A stretch of DNA of 64,000 nucleotides from Eleusine coracana subsp. coracana (Eukaryota; Streptophyta; Magnoliopsida; Poales; Poaceae), in the NCBI GenBank assembly GCA_032690845.1, contig CM064426.1, positions 47,783,417 through 47,847,416 of the forward strand. Direction: 5' to 3'. The notes below the pieces were generated by a model, which saw only the letters and a list, made by a program, of their open reading frames with translations, was not told the DNA's origin and did no database searches. Below are positions 11,052 to 24,600 of this stretch, piece after piece (the first letter of the stretch is position 1; every line of letters starts with the position of its first letter). The position numbers and the translations under genes were made by a program.

Positions 11052-14000
11052 CAGTCGGCCTCATCCAAAGGCAAACGTGCGAGCACGCTTGCCCTCCCCA
11101 CTCCACAGCTGCAGAGCACCCCGCCCACTCCTCAGCAACCCCTTTTGCAGCACTGAGCCACACCAATCACTTTGTCCTCCGGCGAGCTGCCATTTTTTTT
11201 TCCTCGGGAATACTTTGTTTTGGGCCGACGAGCTTGCCATGGGCGCCTCCATCGACTGAGGTGAGCGCTGCTCGATTCCTCGAACCTGAGCAAGCACAGG
11301 ACCACCTCGAAGCTCACTGCTCACTCCTAACCCGTGCTGTGCAGTGTGCTCGCTGGAATCGGAAGCAAACGAGCCACCGCCGTTCACAGCACGGAGGGGG
11401 TTAACGGCGACAGCCCAGCTCCGGCCAGCCCGACATCGACACCACCCCCACCCAGCTTCACGGCCTCAAGGTGATGCCTCCAGACTCCTTGCCTTGCCTT
11501 GTCAAGCTCTGTGTGAGGTGCTCGCCGTCGGCCATGGTGGCGCAGCGCTGCCACTCGTCGCCAGTGATGCTCCGGTCACCCCTTCTCTCGCCACCACCAC
11601 CCACCGAACCCTAGTGAGCCCCTGGTCGCGTAGAGCAGCACAAAGTCCCGAGTCCTGCCACCGATCACTGCCGGTAGGCCAGCCGAGCCGCCACGCGCGT
11701 GGGGGGAATTTTTTTGAAATTATGCAGTGGCAATTTAGTAAATAAGTTAGAAATTTTGATTAAATTGAAAAATCGATATCTACAAAAGTACAGGGCCTAA
11801 AATTGCAAAATAATTTTTTATGGAATCCTTGGGACTTGTACTTTGCCTTGGTTACCATGAAGTTTAGGATTTTGGGATAATTTGGGAGAATTTAATTCAA
11901 AACAAACAACCCTTTGTAAAGCAAATAAAATCATAACTTATTCTATAAAAATGATTAAATCACAAAAGTTGGCATGCACACTCCACATGGCATATATGAC
12001 CCACTGGCAAGTGTCCATAAGTAAATTAGGCATAATTTCATGGCTAAGTGCATTTCTTGCATTTTTAGTATATGAAATTGTGTTAATTAAGGGCATCGAA
12101 AGTAATTCTGAGAAATTACATAAATGTCTAGTATGCTTTTATGTGTTACTGGAAAAATACATGTAATTAATTTCCATCTAGAACTATTTTAGTTGATTCA
12201 GCTTTGCTAATCTCAATATTGCTCTTAACAATAGCATAATTGTCACTTGGGCTGATATGTTTAAAAATGTCTTTTCTGAAATTTATGCCCTAGCACTGTA
12301 TTTTATGCTTACCTTCATCATGTAGTGCAGTAGAGTATTCGATGATACCATGCTCATATTTAAACTATACAAACGCTATGGTTGTAGTTGAAAACTGTAG
12401 TATTTCTTCTAATTAGAAGTTTGTCCCCTTCAATTAATTGATGGTTCCAACATACATAGTAATGCACAACATTTCATGAATGAGCATCATTTCAATAATT
12501 TTATTGTTGAGGATGTGCCATGAATCATCATACGGATTCTTACTCTGCATTGCATCACATCATTTAGGAAACGAGACCGGAAGCAAGACCGAGGCATGCA
12601 ACCCCGAGGAGCCCAGAGTTGAGCTAAACACTGTTGGAGTTACTAACTTCGAACAGCCCCAAGACAAGCCCCGGTGCATAATCCTGTTTTCCTAAGTTTT
12701 TGGTTTAATTTAACATTGGTTGAGCGTCATAACTTATCCATTTACGTGTAGGAATTGATCGAAACCATAGATGCATTAGTGATTCCCTATACCCAAGGTT
12801 GGTTCAGTTTAGGTATAAGCCTTCCGTTAGCAATGCTATGCTTAATAATGAGTCACCGGTAGCAACATCGAGTGGTACGGAGACCACTCCGTATAGAATT
12901 TTATAATGGTTAACTCTCACATTTTGATACTTATGAAAAAGAAGGCCATACGGGAATTGCATGTGTAGGTGAGCGGTGACAGGGTTCTTCCTTGACTGTC
13001 ATAGCCCGTACGTGTCATGTATGGATCGTTGCGACTCCACGAGCAAGTATCGAACAGTACCAAATACATACCCTCGTGTGGGAGTTGGTAAACTTAGTAG
13101 CATGAGCATCGTAGTGTTGGCCGCTCACTTCCCACTTTGTGCAAACTATCGGTCACGGTGGATGCACGGGTTTGTGGAAAGTTAGAGGGTGTATGGTTTA
13201 AGCCTTGGATCCGATGATGAACAGTGGTCGCAAGGGGGACATACACCCGGAGTGGGGACCCGGTCCAGCTTTATGATAATCTTGTGAAAGGTGGCCATAT
13301 GTGTTATTAAATTATGCGTATGTCGTGCATTTTGGGTTTCTCCTGCATGATGTAAATCGATAAATATCGCCGTCCCTCGTGGATATGAGTACCACTTGTC
13401 TCGAGCAAATTGCAGTGTAGTAAGAACTAACGATGAAGATACATTTGTAGTTTGGATCGCTCAATTGCTGTATTGAAATCTTGTTTGATAGGTCACAACT
13501 CATTAAATTTATGTTCATGTCACAACCTTATTAATATGGCTAAAAGGTGAATTTAGAAACTAGACAAGTGCTGCTTTGGCAACTAAATTTCAGCAAGCCC
13601 GGTCAGCCCCATGCACATTAGGAGTCGGCTTTAGAAAGCCATTTTGACGGGTACGTGTTGCGGAGTATATTAGATACTCAGGGTTTGTTGTTAAATTTTA
13701 TTGCAGGCATGTATTCCTCTAACTTCTATCTGAGCCGTGAACATGATGGGTGGGTCGAGGAACCAAGTAGTGAATGGACCTTTGAGTGGGTTCCTTGCAC
13801 ACGGAGTCACGGACCCGAGGAGTGAACCATGTCTAGGGCTGTTATGGTTTACTTAGGTTTATCTACCGTCGTGTTTAATTATCGCTTCCGCTACATGATG
13901 TAATAAACTCTACACTTAGAACATATGTATTGTATTTCCCACTCGGACGTGTGTATGTAAATCTGAAATTCCGAACTCGGTTTGTAATAATGCACATTAC

Positions 14001-14128
14001 TCTTTATGTAACTTTGCAAATGATGGCATGTTCGTGTGTATGTACTGTGTATGTCGGCTTCGCCCGACATCACCCAAAGGTGATCCTGGATCGGTCATTC
14101 CCCTCAGTTCGAGGTGTGGGATGCCACA
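10373..14128 (+). repeat. 5' LTR of the Tekay-like element
   Basis: 3,756 bp, TG...CA ended. The central part (about 10880-11710) is GC-rich and holds a CT microsatellite; the rest is AT-rich and non-coding. Open frames in the GC-rich block (for example 10880-11404) are chance frames. It differs from the 3' LTR by scattered substitutions and by a 62-bp segment (11160-11221) that the 3' LTR lacks. Confidence 0.95.
11006..11049. repeat. CT microsatellite in the 5' LTR
   Basis: About 44 bp of uninterrupted CT dinucleotides in the GC-rich block of the LTR. The homologous tract in the 3' LTR (21564-21602) is slightly shorter. Confidence 0.95.
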
Positions 14129-14130
14129 GA

Positions 14131-14142
14131 TGGTATCAGAGC
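14131..14142 (+). other. Primer-binding site, initiator-Met tRNA
   Basis: TGGTATCAGAGC starts 2 bp after the LTR end at 14128. It is complementary to the 3' end of plant initiator methionine tRNA and primes minus-strand DNA synthesis. Confidence 0.95.
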
Positions 14143-15340
14143 CGTGTTGGTAAAAGTGCTACACTTAAGAATATTCTTAAATCAAAAACTATTTTTTTTG
14201 GATGAGGTACGAGTTAGAAAGCCCAATTAAGTGTATATATTAGTATTTAAGGTGGCAAAGCTAACCCTGGGTTATGATTGTTTAATTTCTTTCATCTACG
14301 AACTCTTCAACGGAGGTATGTGTCCTGTGCGCGGATCGGTTGCGCTCTAAACACCAACTGCCTTCCGGGTGAGCAAATACGTGGGCTTTGTTTGATGCGC
14401 AGACCGAATGCGCTTAAATGTCGGCTGCCTTCCGGGTGGGCAAATACCTGGCCATAAACTATCGTTGTTATTTTGGCTTGTTTTTAAATTTGATGATTGT
14501 TTCTGCAATGGATTTTCTGCAGATACACTAACCACGAATCATAGTTCGAGTAGTAACATGACGAGATCGTGTGTGTGTTGCCATCGTTGTGTGATCGGTT
14601 GGTTATATACCGGCCGTTGTTTTAATTAGGCAAGGACGTAGGAATTCATCATTTTGAGCATATGGCATTCATGCATTTCATACATGCAATATTTCTCATC
14701 TGATCATGTAAGAACATCAAAAATACCTTAAACATGTGAAATTGTCGAGCCTAGCGCAATTTGGAGTTTATACGTGGTGTAAATCAAAAGTCTAAACTTG
14801 ACGCTAAGAAATCAAAAATTTCAGAAAGTCAGTTTCGGGAAAATGGACGTCACTCTCTCCCTTTTAATCCGATGAAGACGTATGAGCACCCGGTGGAAAG
14901 ATAATGAGTTACTCTATGAGTTTGGTGTAATGACTTTCCCTAGGAAAAATCTGAAGGTAGGCCAAAAATGGCAAAAACAGAAAGCCTTTCTGGAATTTCA
15001 GAAGTACCCCGGTTCTGTCCGCTGACTTTCGATGATCATAACTCTTGGCGTGCTGGCCGGATGGAGCTGTATTAGTATGCGTTGGAAATCTAGAGAAATT
15101 CTCTAGAACCTTTCTAACTAGTGGGATTCTTTATTCTTAACAAAACAAGATAAAAAAAATTTGTTTTTGCAGTTGGGTCAATTCTGTCTGCCGAACTGGG
15201 AACTTGAGTTTCGGGAAACCGGTTGCTTATATTTCTCATATGCAATTACTTATCATCCAGTGAGCATATGGTCCTTTGGCATATGTATCTCTATCTGGTT
15301 ATAAAGTTTTGACTCCTTGTCTCAAAACTTAATGGTATAG
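14143..15340 (+). other. Untranslated leader of the Tekay-like element
   Basis: About 1.2 kb without coding potential between the primer site and the first ORF. It contains two copies of a short CTGCCTTCCGGGTG-type phrase (14349 and 14427). The leader of the minus-strand Tekay-like element at 27675-28875 has the same organisation, with a related GGTTATG and TTCTGCAGATACACTAAC-like stretch. Confidence 0.7.
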
Positions 15341-15967
15341 ATGGATGTCGATCAGCTTCGGGCGGAGATGACCGCTATGGCTGCCCGGCTGCGGGAGGTG
15401 GAATCCCAGCTGAAGGAAACCGATGACAAGTACCGGGTACTGCAGGCTGAAGATGAGAACCACCATGTGCGCATTATCCATCTTGAGACAGAAAACTTCT
15501 CCCTCAAAAATCGGGTGGTCCAGCTAGAAGAGGAGAAGGCTGAGATGAAGGATGAGCTCGAGGAGGTGAAGACCACACTGATTTCATTGAGCAAGAAAAG
15601 CTGGAGGCGGAGACCGAACTTCACCAAACTCGCCTCATCAACCAAAATCTGCAAGGCACCATCCACTTTCTGGAAGTCCAGTTGGACATTGTCCAACACA
15701 ACTTAGAGGAAGCCAACCATGTGGCAGTTGTGCTTCAGGAGCAGGTGGAGCAAGCTCAGGAGGATCTGGAGCAAATCATCATGCATCAGCAACCCATGGA
15801 TCCACAACCATAGCCGCTAGAAGTGGATGGTCAGGATCAGGAGCACGGTGCATCTAGCATCGACTACGAGGCCTCGACGTCGCCTAATGATGTGGACATG
15901 CTCTCCGATGGTGATAGCCACGCACCATAGGCGGATGGAGCAGATGGTGTAGTAGTGCATATCTAGG
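15341..15967 (+). pseudogene. Coiled-coil ORF upstream of gag (orf0-like), frameshifted
   Basis: The ATG at 15341 opens a Glu/Lys/Leu-rich frame (MDVDQLRAEMTAMAARLREV) with heptad-like spacing, predicted here to form a long coiled coil. The frame is lost around 15570-15590. The same character (LEAETELHQTRLINQNL, then LEEANHVAVVLQEQVEQAQE) continues in another frame, so a single small indel broke the gene. The end is acidic and Ser/Asp-rich, with further stops at 15811 and 15928. The protein is separate from gag, which starts at 16354 in another frame. From memory, an extra ORF ahead of gag has been described in some rice gypsy elements; I cannot check homology. Its role is unknown. Confidence 0.7.
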
Positions 15968-16353
15968 TGATGTGATGTGACCTAGTGGTAGTAGAACTTA
16001 GACGTGGGACTCACCACTGTGTAGTACTGGTAAATTTTGTTTGTAGATACTGAAGTTCCTAACCCTCCTAGCTAGCTAATTCTCCGAGGTCAGCAACACG
16101 GACGTAACCCCGTGGGTTGTAGTACCTTTCCAACCCGCACTTTTGGTTTGTATAAAGGTGTACCGCTACCGTCATGTACGAAACCATGTTTATAAGTAAA
16201 AATATGTGTTTCGTTGTCCAGTATTCAAGTGATTATTCATTTCTATTGGTGACCTTCTGGAATTTTTTTTCTTCCTTGCAGTCAGACGAGTTGTTAGCAT
16301 TCCATAGTGTTCAAATTTTGCATGGGCTAATGATGCGTTTGTTCATATGGTAG

Positions 16354-19300
16354 ATGGTGAACACTCGTAGCGGGGCGGAAACTTCTGGGGACGCACCCGA
16401 GGGGTCTCATCATGGGGGAGGAGCACCATGGCCCCCGAACCCTCCTCCGATGAACCCAATGGAGCAGCTGATCCACAATCAAAATCAGCTTTTCCAAATG
16501 TTTCTGGCAGGCCAAAACAACCAGGGAGGTCAGCCGGCGCATCAGCCGCGAGAGCCCTCATACAATGATTTTTGGGCGACTAAACCTCCGCACTTCATGG
16601 AAGCCGAGGACCCACTGGAGGCTGACACTTGGCTCCGCATCATTGAGTCCAAGTTTGCTCTCATCAAGTGCACCGAGCACTAGAAGCCATTGTTCACGGC
16701 CCAGCAACTTCGCGGATCGACGAGTGCTTGGTGGGCGAAATTTCTAGACTCGTTCCCCGCTAACCACCAGATCACGTGGAATGAGTTTACCGAAGCTTTC
16801 CGTGCACACCACATTTCCGCTGGTCTCGTGAAGCGGAAGTTACAGGAGTTTCTGAACTTAAAGCAAGGTTCCAGAACTGTGCAATAGTACGTGCGGAAAT
16901 TTAATCATCTTGCTCAATATGCTTCCCATCATGTCGACACCGACAAGAAGAAGAAGGATTGCTTTCGGGCAGGTCTTAGCCCAAAATTACAGGATCGCTT
17001 GGCGCAAGTCACCAACGGCACTTTTTATGGATTGGTGAACGCCGCGATCGTACAAGAGGATGCCATGCGTGTCAACCAGGAAGATAAGAAAAGGAAACGC
17101 GCCATGGCAGGCTCATCCAGCACCCGTTCCCACAAGTAGAAGCTAGCCATCACTTCACCCTCGGGACAACGGTTCCGGGCTGTGATGCCACCAAGGGATG
17201 GATACCACTCTTAATCTCAGCAGCAGCAAAGACCATCCCATGGCTCATACCAGCAGCGTGCACCAGCGCCACGCCCCCCACAGCAAGTGTATCAAAATGC
17301 TAGGCCGGGACTGCAGCAGCCTTGCTACAATTGTGGCCGGGCCGGGCATTTCGTGAAGGAATGCACCTTTCCGAAGCGTTCACAAGGCGGTGGTAACCAG
17401 CAGCACCCCAACAACAACACCCACCACCACAACAACAACAATAACAACCGCTCCCAACCCTCTACACCAGCACGGAAGACCGGCCGTGTCAACTACACTT
17501 CAGCTGAGGAAATTCAAGCTGGTGAACCGGTACTTCCAGGTACATTCACTATCAATGATCACTCCGTTCTCGTTCTCTTCGATTCCGGAGCAACACATGA
17601 TTTTATTAGCCAAGCATGCTTAGAGAAGCTGCAAATCACTCCCATTGCTTTGGAAAACCCTTATGTCATCACATCCCCGAGTGGAAAGTTAGTTGCAAAT
17701 TTTAGAGTAAGGCGAGTGGAACTCAACCTAGGAGGGAAAGTGTATCCTTCCTCTTTTATCATGTTGGTAGGATAGGGCATAGATATTATTTTGGGCATGA
17801 GTTGGATGAAACACCACAAAGCCGTCTTACATATCGATTCTCGACAAATCCATTTGGACTCCCCACTACATGGTCCAGCAACCTTATGTTTGCCCCACCC
17901 GAAACCTACCACTTCCAAAGTTTACCTAATGGAAGGAAAAGATCTTAAGGACATTCCCGTGGTATGTGAGTTTCCCAAGGTGTTTCCGGATGACTTACCC
18001 AGTATGCCTCCCGACCGAGATGTTGAATTTAAAATCGAACTCCAATCCGGTACCGCTCCGATTGCCCGAAGACCTTATAAAATGGCTCCTAAGGAATTGG
18101 CGGAATTAAAAGAGCAACTAAAGGAGCTTACAGGCAAGGGATTCATTCATCCTAGCTCATCACCGTGGGGCTGTCCCGCGCTATTTGTGAAGAAAAAGGA
18201 CAAGTCATTGTGTCTATGTGTCGACTATCGACCATTAAACACGGTGACAATCAAGAACAAATATCCTCTGCCGCATATTGACATTTTATTTGATCAATTA
18301 GTTGGTGCTAAGGTTTTCTCCAAGATTGACCTCCGCTCCGGCTATCACCAAATTAAAATTCGGCCAGAAGACATTTCAAAGACAGCTTTCTCTATGAGGT
18401 ATGGTCTCTACGAATACCTAGTCATGTTATTTGGACTGACGAATGCTCCAGCTCATTTCATGTATTTGATGAACTTGATGTTCATGCTGGAGCTGGACAA
18501 GTTCGTGGTGGTATTCATTGATGACATCCTCATTTACTCCAAGTCAGAAGAAGAGCATGCTGAGCACCTCCGAATTGTGCTCCAACGACTTCGTGATCAT
18601 GAGCTTTATGCCAAATTCAGCAAGTGTGAATTTTGGTTGAAGCGAGTTCCTTTCTTGGGCCACATCATTTCTGCGAATGGTATTGAGGTTGACCCAAGTA
18701 AGGTTAAAGACGTACTCAATTGGAAGACCCCAAAGACAGTGAAGCACATCTGTAGCTTCCTCGGACTTGCCGGGTATTATCGGAAGTTTATTCCCAATTT
18801 TTCAAGCATTGCCAAACCAATGACTAAATTGCTAGAGAAAGACACAAAATTCAAGTGGAGCGAGAAATGTGAAGAAGCTTTTCAAACCCTCAAAAGACTT
18901 TTGACTGCCGCTCCGGTTTTGGCTCAACCCGATCTCACCAAGCCGTTCGACGTGTATTGTGATGCGTTCGGCACGGGCCTGGGCTGCGTATTAATGCAAG
19001 AAGGCCACCCAATTGCTTATACCTCTCGTCAACTTCGCAAGCATGAGCAGAATTACCCAACACATGATTTGGAATTAGCTTCAGTAGTTCTTGCTCTCAA
19101 GACCTAGAGACATTATCTTCTCAAAAATCTTGTTCATGTCTACACCGACCATAAGAGCCTTAAGTATATCTTCACCCAACAAGAACTGAATATGAGGCAG
19201 CAAAGATGGTTGGAATTAATTAAGGACTACGAATTGGAAATCCATTATCACCCCAGCAAAGCTAATGTCGTGGCCGATGCATTAAGTCGTCAAAATCAAT

Positions 19301-20857
19301 GTAACTTCATCACACCTTGCCGTATAGAGGAGGGTGCTAAATCTGATCTTGTGGAACCAAGCCTCCGAATTCTTCCATATGGTGCCTTATATAACTTGGC
19401 TCTCGTGCCCACACTCCAAGAGGAAATCATTGAAGCCCAAAGGAAAGATTAAGGAATGGAACATATTCGGTAGAATTTGGGTAAGGAAAAGACCAAATGT
19501 TTTTCGGCAAGATGCCGATGGTGTTCTATGGTTCAAGGACCGTTGTACCAAAGGATATGGCGTTGCGAAAGAAGATCTTGGATGAAGCCCACCTTTCCAA
19601 GTATTCCATTCACCCAGGTAGCAATAAAATGTACTGAGGGCTAAATGAAAAATTTTGGTGGACTCGGATGAAGCGGGAGATTGCCCAGTATGTGGCCGAG
19701 TGTGACACTTGTCAACAGTGTGAAGGCCGACCATTTGAAAAAGGCCGGACTGCTACATCCATTAAATATTCTAGCATAGAAATAGGAGGACATCTCTATG
19801 GATTTTGTGGTTGGTTTTGCCGCTTCACATCTAAAAAGCATGATTCCATATAGAGCATGATTCATCATGGATCGACTAACGAAATCAACACACTTTATCC
19901 TGGTCCATACAACCTATTCCACCAAGAAATATGCCGAGCTCTACATTTCACGAGTGCTATGCTTATATGGTGTACCGAAGACCATCATCTCCGATCGAGG
20001 ACCCCAATTTGTTTCTCGATTTTGGGAACAATTGCACTCTTGCCTCAACACTATTTTATTGCGAAGCTCCGCATATCATCCGCAAACCGATGGGCAAACT
20101 GAAGGTTAATTCAATATTTGGAAGACATGTTGAGAGTATGTGCATTGGATCATCATGGCAATTGGGATGATTATTTGACGTTCGTCGAATTTTCTTATAA
20201 CAATAGTTATCAAGAAAGTTCGAGAATGTCACCATTTGAAGCTTTGTATGGTCATTCCTGCCATACTCCACTAAATTGGTCCGAGCCAGGCGAAAGGATT
20301 ACCTTTGGTCTAGATCTAGTCAAACAAGCCGAAGAAAAAGTACGAGAGATTCAAGCTAACATGAAAGCTGCACAATCCCGACAAATTAGCTACGCCAACA
20401 CGAGAAGACACCCGCTGGAATTTGAAGAAGGTGACCATGTATATCTTCGGGTTTCTCCCAATAAAGGTATATCCTGATTTGGGGTTAAAGGCAAATTGAC
20501 CCCCCGTATATTGGTCCCTACCCGATTGTAGAGAAATGTAGTTCGGTCGCTTACCGATTACAATTACCAGAGAAGTTATCTCGTGTCCATAATGTATTCC
20601 ATGTTTCCCAACTCAAGAAGTGCTTAAAGCCCCCTATTGATGTTGTCATTGATGACATGACACAATTACAAGAAGATTTGTCATATCCCGAACACCTCGT
20701 CTGGATTCTTGATCAAAAGGACCGGGTGACACGTAATCAGACTATCACCTTCTACAAAGTGTAATGGAGTAATCACTCTGAAGATGAAGCTACATAGGAA
20801 CAAGAGCAATTCTTGAAATCCAACTTTCCCGCATTTTTGGATTCACAAGTGAGGTAA
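16354..20857 (+). pseudogene. Tekay-like gag-pol polyprotein pseudogene
   Basis: One reading frame runs from 16354 to about 19452, broken by stops at 16681, 16885, 17137, 17212, 17773, 19105 and 19450. Gag: WATKPPHF and LEADTWLRIIESKF region, then a CCHC zinc knuckle CYNCGRAGHFVKEC (17323-17364). Protease: LFDSGATHDFIS near 17575. Reverse transcriptase: KIDLRSGYHQI near 18325 and the catalytic FIDD at 18514-18525. RNase H: CDAFGTGLGCVLMQ near 18960, then TDHKSLKYI. Integrase: a Cys-containing zinc-finger remnant CDTCQQC near 19705, then SDRGPQFVSRFWEQ and YHPQTDGQTEG in another frame, continuing after a frameshift at 20118. The C-terminal part (HVSQLKKCL, then VLWI/LDQKDRVTR and FYKV-WSNHSEDEAT) is chromodomain-like. 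Several stops fit TGG, CAG or CAA changed by a single transition. Confidence 0.93.
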
Positions 20858-20917
20858 TGATTCCATCTTTTCATTTCCCCGCCAACCCTTATTATTATCT
20901 CGGGACGAGATTTCCTT

Positions 20918-20929
20918 AAGGGGGGAAGG
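20918..20929 (+). other. Polypurine tract of the Tekay-like element
   Basis: AAGGGGGGAAGG lies immediately 5' of the 3' LTR start at 20931, in the position required for plus-strand priming. Confidence 0.9.
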
Positions 20930-20930
20930 C

Positions 20931-21561
20931 TGTGACACCCCAGTGTCACTTTGCCCTAATGATATGTCATCTCACTTAATCTACATGCCCAAGAGAACAT
21001 TAATGGACTTAAGATTAAATAAGAGATCAAAAATAAGAATAAATTGAGCCCAATTAATAGAAATAAAGGGAGATCACAAACCCAAGTAATTTCAATAGAA
21101 GTGTACCAATATTTTTACATAATCATTATGGGCATATAAAAAGGGAATTTTAAGGAATTTACTAGGATTTTTGGTAAAGGTTTAATAGCTGGGAAAATTC
21201 AGAGAAAGCAGAAAAACAGAGTTCGGTGTGGAATTTTTATAACTTTTTGGAGGAAGAATTCCAGGAAAAGTTCTATATTAAAGTTGCTCACAATATTGTT
21301 CTACATCACCACAAAAATTTGCAGTCCAATCAAAATTCACGAAGATCTCCAATTGACTCGAACAGTAAGTCTTTCGGAGAGAGAGGAATGGGTTTGACAT
21401 TTCCTCAAACATCTATAGGGCGGTGGGCCACCGGGCAGTGGCAGCGGTGTTCCGGCGCCCATACCACCGATGGTGAGTAGCTGGCCGGCCTGTCCTTCGC
21501 CATTTACACCACCGTCCTCGCGCTCGGTCATGGCAGGCCGCCATTAAGCTCTCTTCCTCCC

Positions 21562-21605
<44 letters not shown>

Positions 21606-24600
21606 CCGTCGGCCTCATCTAAAGGCAAACGCGCGAGCACGCTTGCCCTCCCCACTCCACAGCTGCAGAGCACCCCGCCCACTCCCCAGCAACCCCTTTT
21701 GCAGCACTGAGCCGGGCCGACGAGCTTGCCATGGGCGCTGCCATCGACTGAGATGAGCGCTGCTCGATTCCTCGCACCTGAGCAAGCACAGGACCACCTC
21801 GGAGCTCACTGCTCACTCCTAACCCGTGCTGTGTAGTGTGCTCGCCGGAATCGGAAGCAACCGAGCCACCGCTGTTCACCGCGCGGAGGGGGCTCATGGC
21901 GACAGCCCAGCTCCGGCCAGCCTGACATCGATACCACCCCACCCAGCTTCATGGCCTCAAGGTGATGCCTCCAGACCCCTCGCCTTGCATTGTCAAGCTC
22001 TGTGTGAGGTGCTTGCCGTTGGCCATGGTGGCGCAGCACCGCCGCTCGTCACCGGCAATGCTCCGGTGACCCCTTCACTCGCCACCACCACCCACCAAAT
22101 CCTAGTGAGCCCCTGGTCGCGTAGAGCAGCACGAAGTCCCGAGTCCCACTACTGATCGCCGCCGGCAGGCCAGCCGAGCCGCAGCGCCGCCGCGCGCGCG
22201 GGGGAGGGGGGGATTTTTTTGAAATTGTGCAGTGGTAATTTAGTAAATAGGTTAGAACTTTTGATTAAATTGAAAAATCGATATCTACAAAAGTACAGGG
22301 CCTAAAATTGCAAAATAAATTTTTATGGAATTCTTGGGACCTGTACTTTGTCCTGGTTTGCATGAAGTTTAGGATTTTGGGATAATTTGGGAGAATTTAA
22401 TTCAAAACAAACAACACTTTGTAAAGCAAATAAAATCATAACTTATTCTATAAAAATGATTAAATCACAAAAGTTGGTATGCACACTCCACATGGCATAT
22501 ATGACCCACTGGCAAGTGTCCATAAGTAAATTAGGCATAATTACATGGCTAAGTGCATTTCTTGCATTTTTAGTATATGAAATTGTGTTAATTAAGGGCA
22601 TAGAAAGTAATTCTGAGAAATTGCATAAATGTTTAGTATGCTTTTATGCGTTACTAGAAAAATACATGTAATTAATTTCCATCTAGAACTATTTTAGTTG
22701 ATTCAGCTTTGCTAATCTCAATATTGCTCTTAGCAATTGCATAATTGTCACTTGGGCTGATATGTTTAAAAATGTCTTTTCTGAAATTTATGCCCTAGCA
22801 CTGTATTTTATGCTTACCTTCATCATGTAGTGCAGTAGAGTATTCGATGATACCATGCTCATATTTAAAGTATACAAACGCTATGGTTGTAGTTGAAAAC
22901 TGTAGTATTTCTTCTAATTAGAAGTTTGTCCCCTTCAATTAATTGAAGGTTCCAATATACATAGTAATGCACAACATTTCATGCATGAGCATCATTTCAT
23001 TAATTTTATTCATTGAGGAAGTACCATGAATCATCATACGGATTCTTACTCTGCATTGCATCACATCATTTAGGAAACAAGACTGGAAGCAAGACCGAGG
23101 CAAGCAACCCCGAGGACCCTAGAGTTGAGCTAAACACCGCTGGAGTTACTACCTTCGAACAGCCCCAAGGCAAGCCCCAGTGCATAATCCTGTTTTTCTA
23201 AGTTTTTGGTTTAATTTAACATTGTTTGAGCGTCATAACTTGTGCATTTACGTGTAGGAATTGATCGAAACCATAGATGCATTAGTAATTTCCTATACCC
23301 AAGGTTGGTTCAATTTAGGTATAAGCCTTCCGTTAGCAATGCTGTGCTTAATAATGAGTCACCAGTAGCAACATCGAGTGGTACGGAGACCACTCGGTAA
23401 AGGATTTTATAATGGTTACCTCTCACATTTTGATACTTATGAAAAAGAAGGCCGTACGGGAATTGCATGTGTAGGTGAGCGGCAGCAGGATGCTTCCTTG
23501 ACTGCCATAGCCCATACGTGTCATGTATGGATCGTTGCGACTCCGCGAGCAAGTATCGAACAGAACCAAATGCATACCCTCATATGAGAGTTGGTAAACT
23601 TAGTAGCATAAGCATCATAGTGTTGGCCGCTCACTTCCCACATTGTGCAAAGTGTCGGTCACGGTGGATGCACGGGTTTGTGAAAAGTTGGAGGGTGTAT
23701 GGTTTAAGCCTTCGATGATGAACAATGGTCGCAAGGGGGACATACACCCGGAGTGGGGACCCGGTCCAGCTTTATGATAATCTTGTGAAAGGTGGCCACA
23801 CATGTTATTAAATTATGCGTATGTCATGCATTTTGGGTTTCTCCTGCAGGATGTAAATCGATATATATCACCGTCCCTCGTAGATATGAGTACCACTTGT
23901 CTCGAGAAGATTGCAGCGTAGTAAGAACTAAAGATGAAGATACATTTGTTGTTTGGATCACTCAATTGCTGTATTGAAATCTTGTTTGATAGGTCACAGC
24001 TCATTAAATTTATGTACCCTATTAATATGGCTAAAAGGTGAATTTAGAAACTAGATAAGTGCTGCTTTGGCAACTAAATTTCTGCAAGCCCGGTCAGCCC
24101 CATGCACATTAGGAGTCGGCTTTAGAAAGCCATTTTATTGGGTAAGTCTTGCGGAGTATATTAGATACTCAGGGTTTGTTGTTAAATTTTATTGCAAGCA
24201 TGTATTCCTCTAACTTCTATCTGAGCTGTGAATATGATGGGTGGGTCGAGGAACCAAGTAGTGAATGGACCTTTGAGTGGGTTACTTGCTCACCGAGTCA
24301 CGGACCCGAGGAGTGAACCATGACTAGGGCTGCTATGGTTTACTTAGGTTTATCTACTGTCATGTTTAATTATCACTTCCGCTACATGATGTAATAAACT
24401 CTGCACTCAGAACATATGTATTGTAATTCCCACTTGGGCATGTGCATGTAAATCTGAAATTCCGAACTCGGTTTGTAAGATTAATCAACACTCAGTTTGT
24501 AATAATGCACATTACTCTTTATGTAACTTTGTAAATGATGGCATGTGTGTGTATGTACTGTGTATGTCGGCTTCGCCTGACATCGCCCAAAGGTGATCCT

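Noticed and set aside
10880..11404. 174-codon plus-strand frame and opposite-strand frames in the LTR
   Set aside because: They lie in the GC-rich and CT-repeat part of an LTR, overlap on both strands, and lack any conserved motif; the matching region of the other LTR does not keep the same frame.
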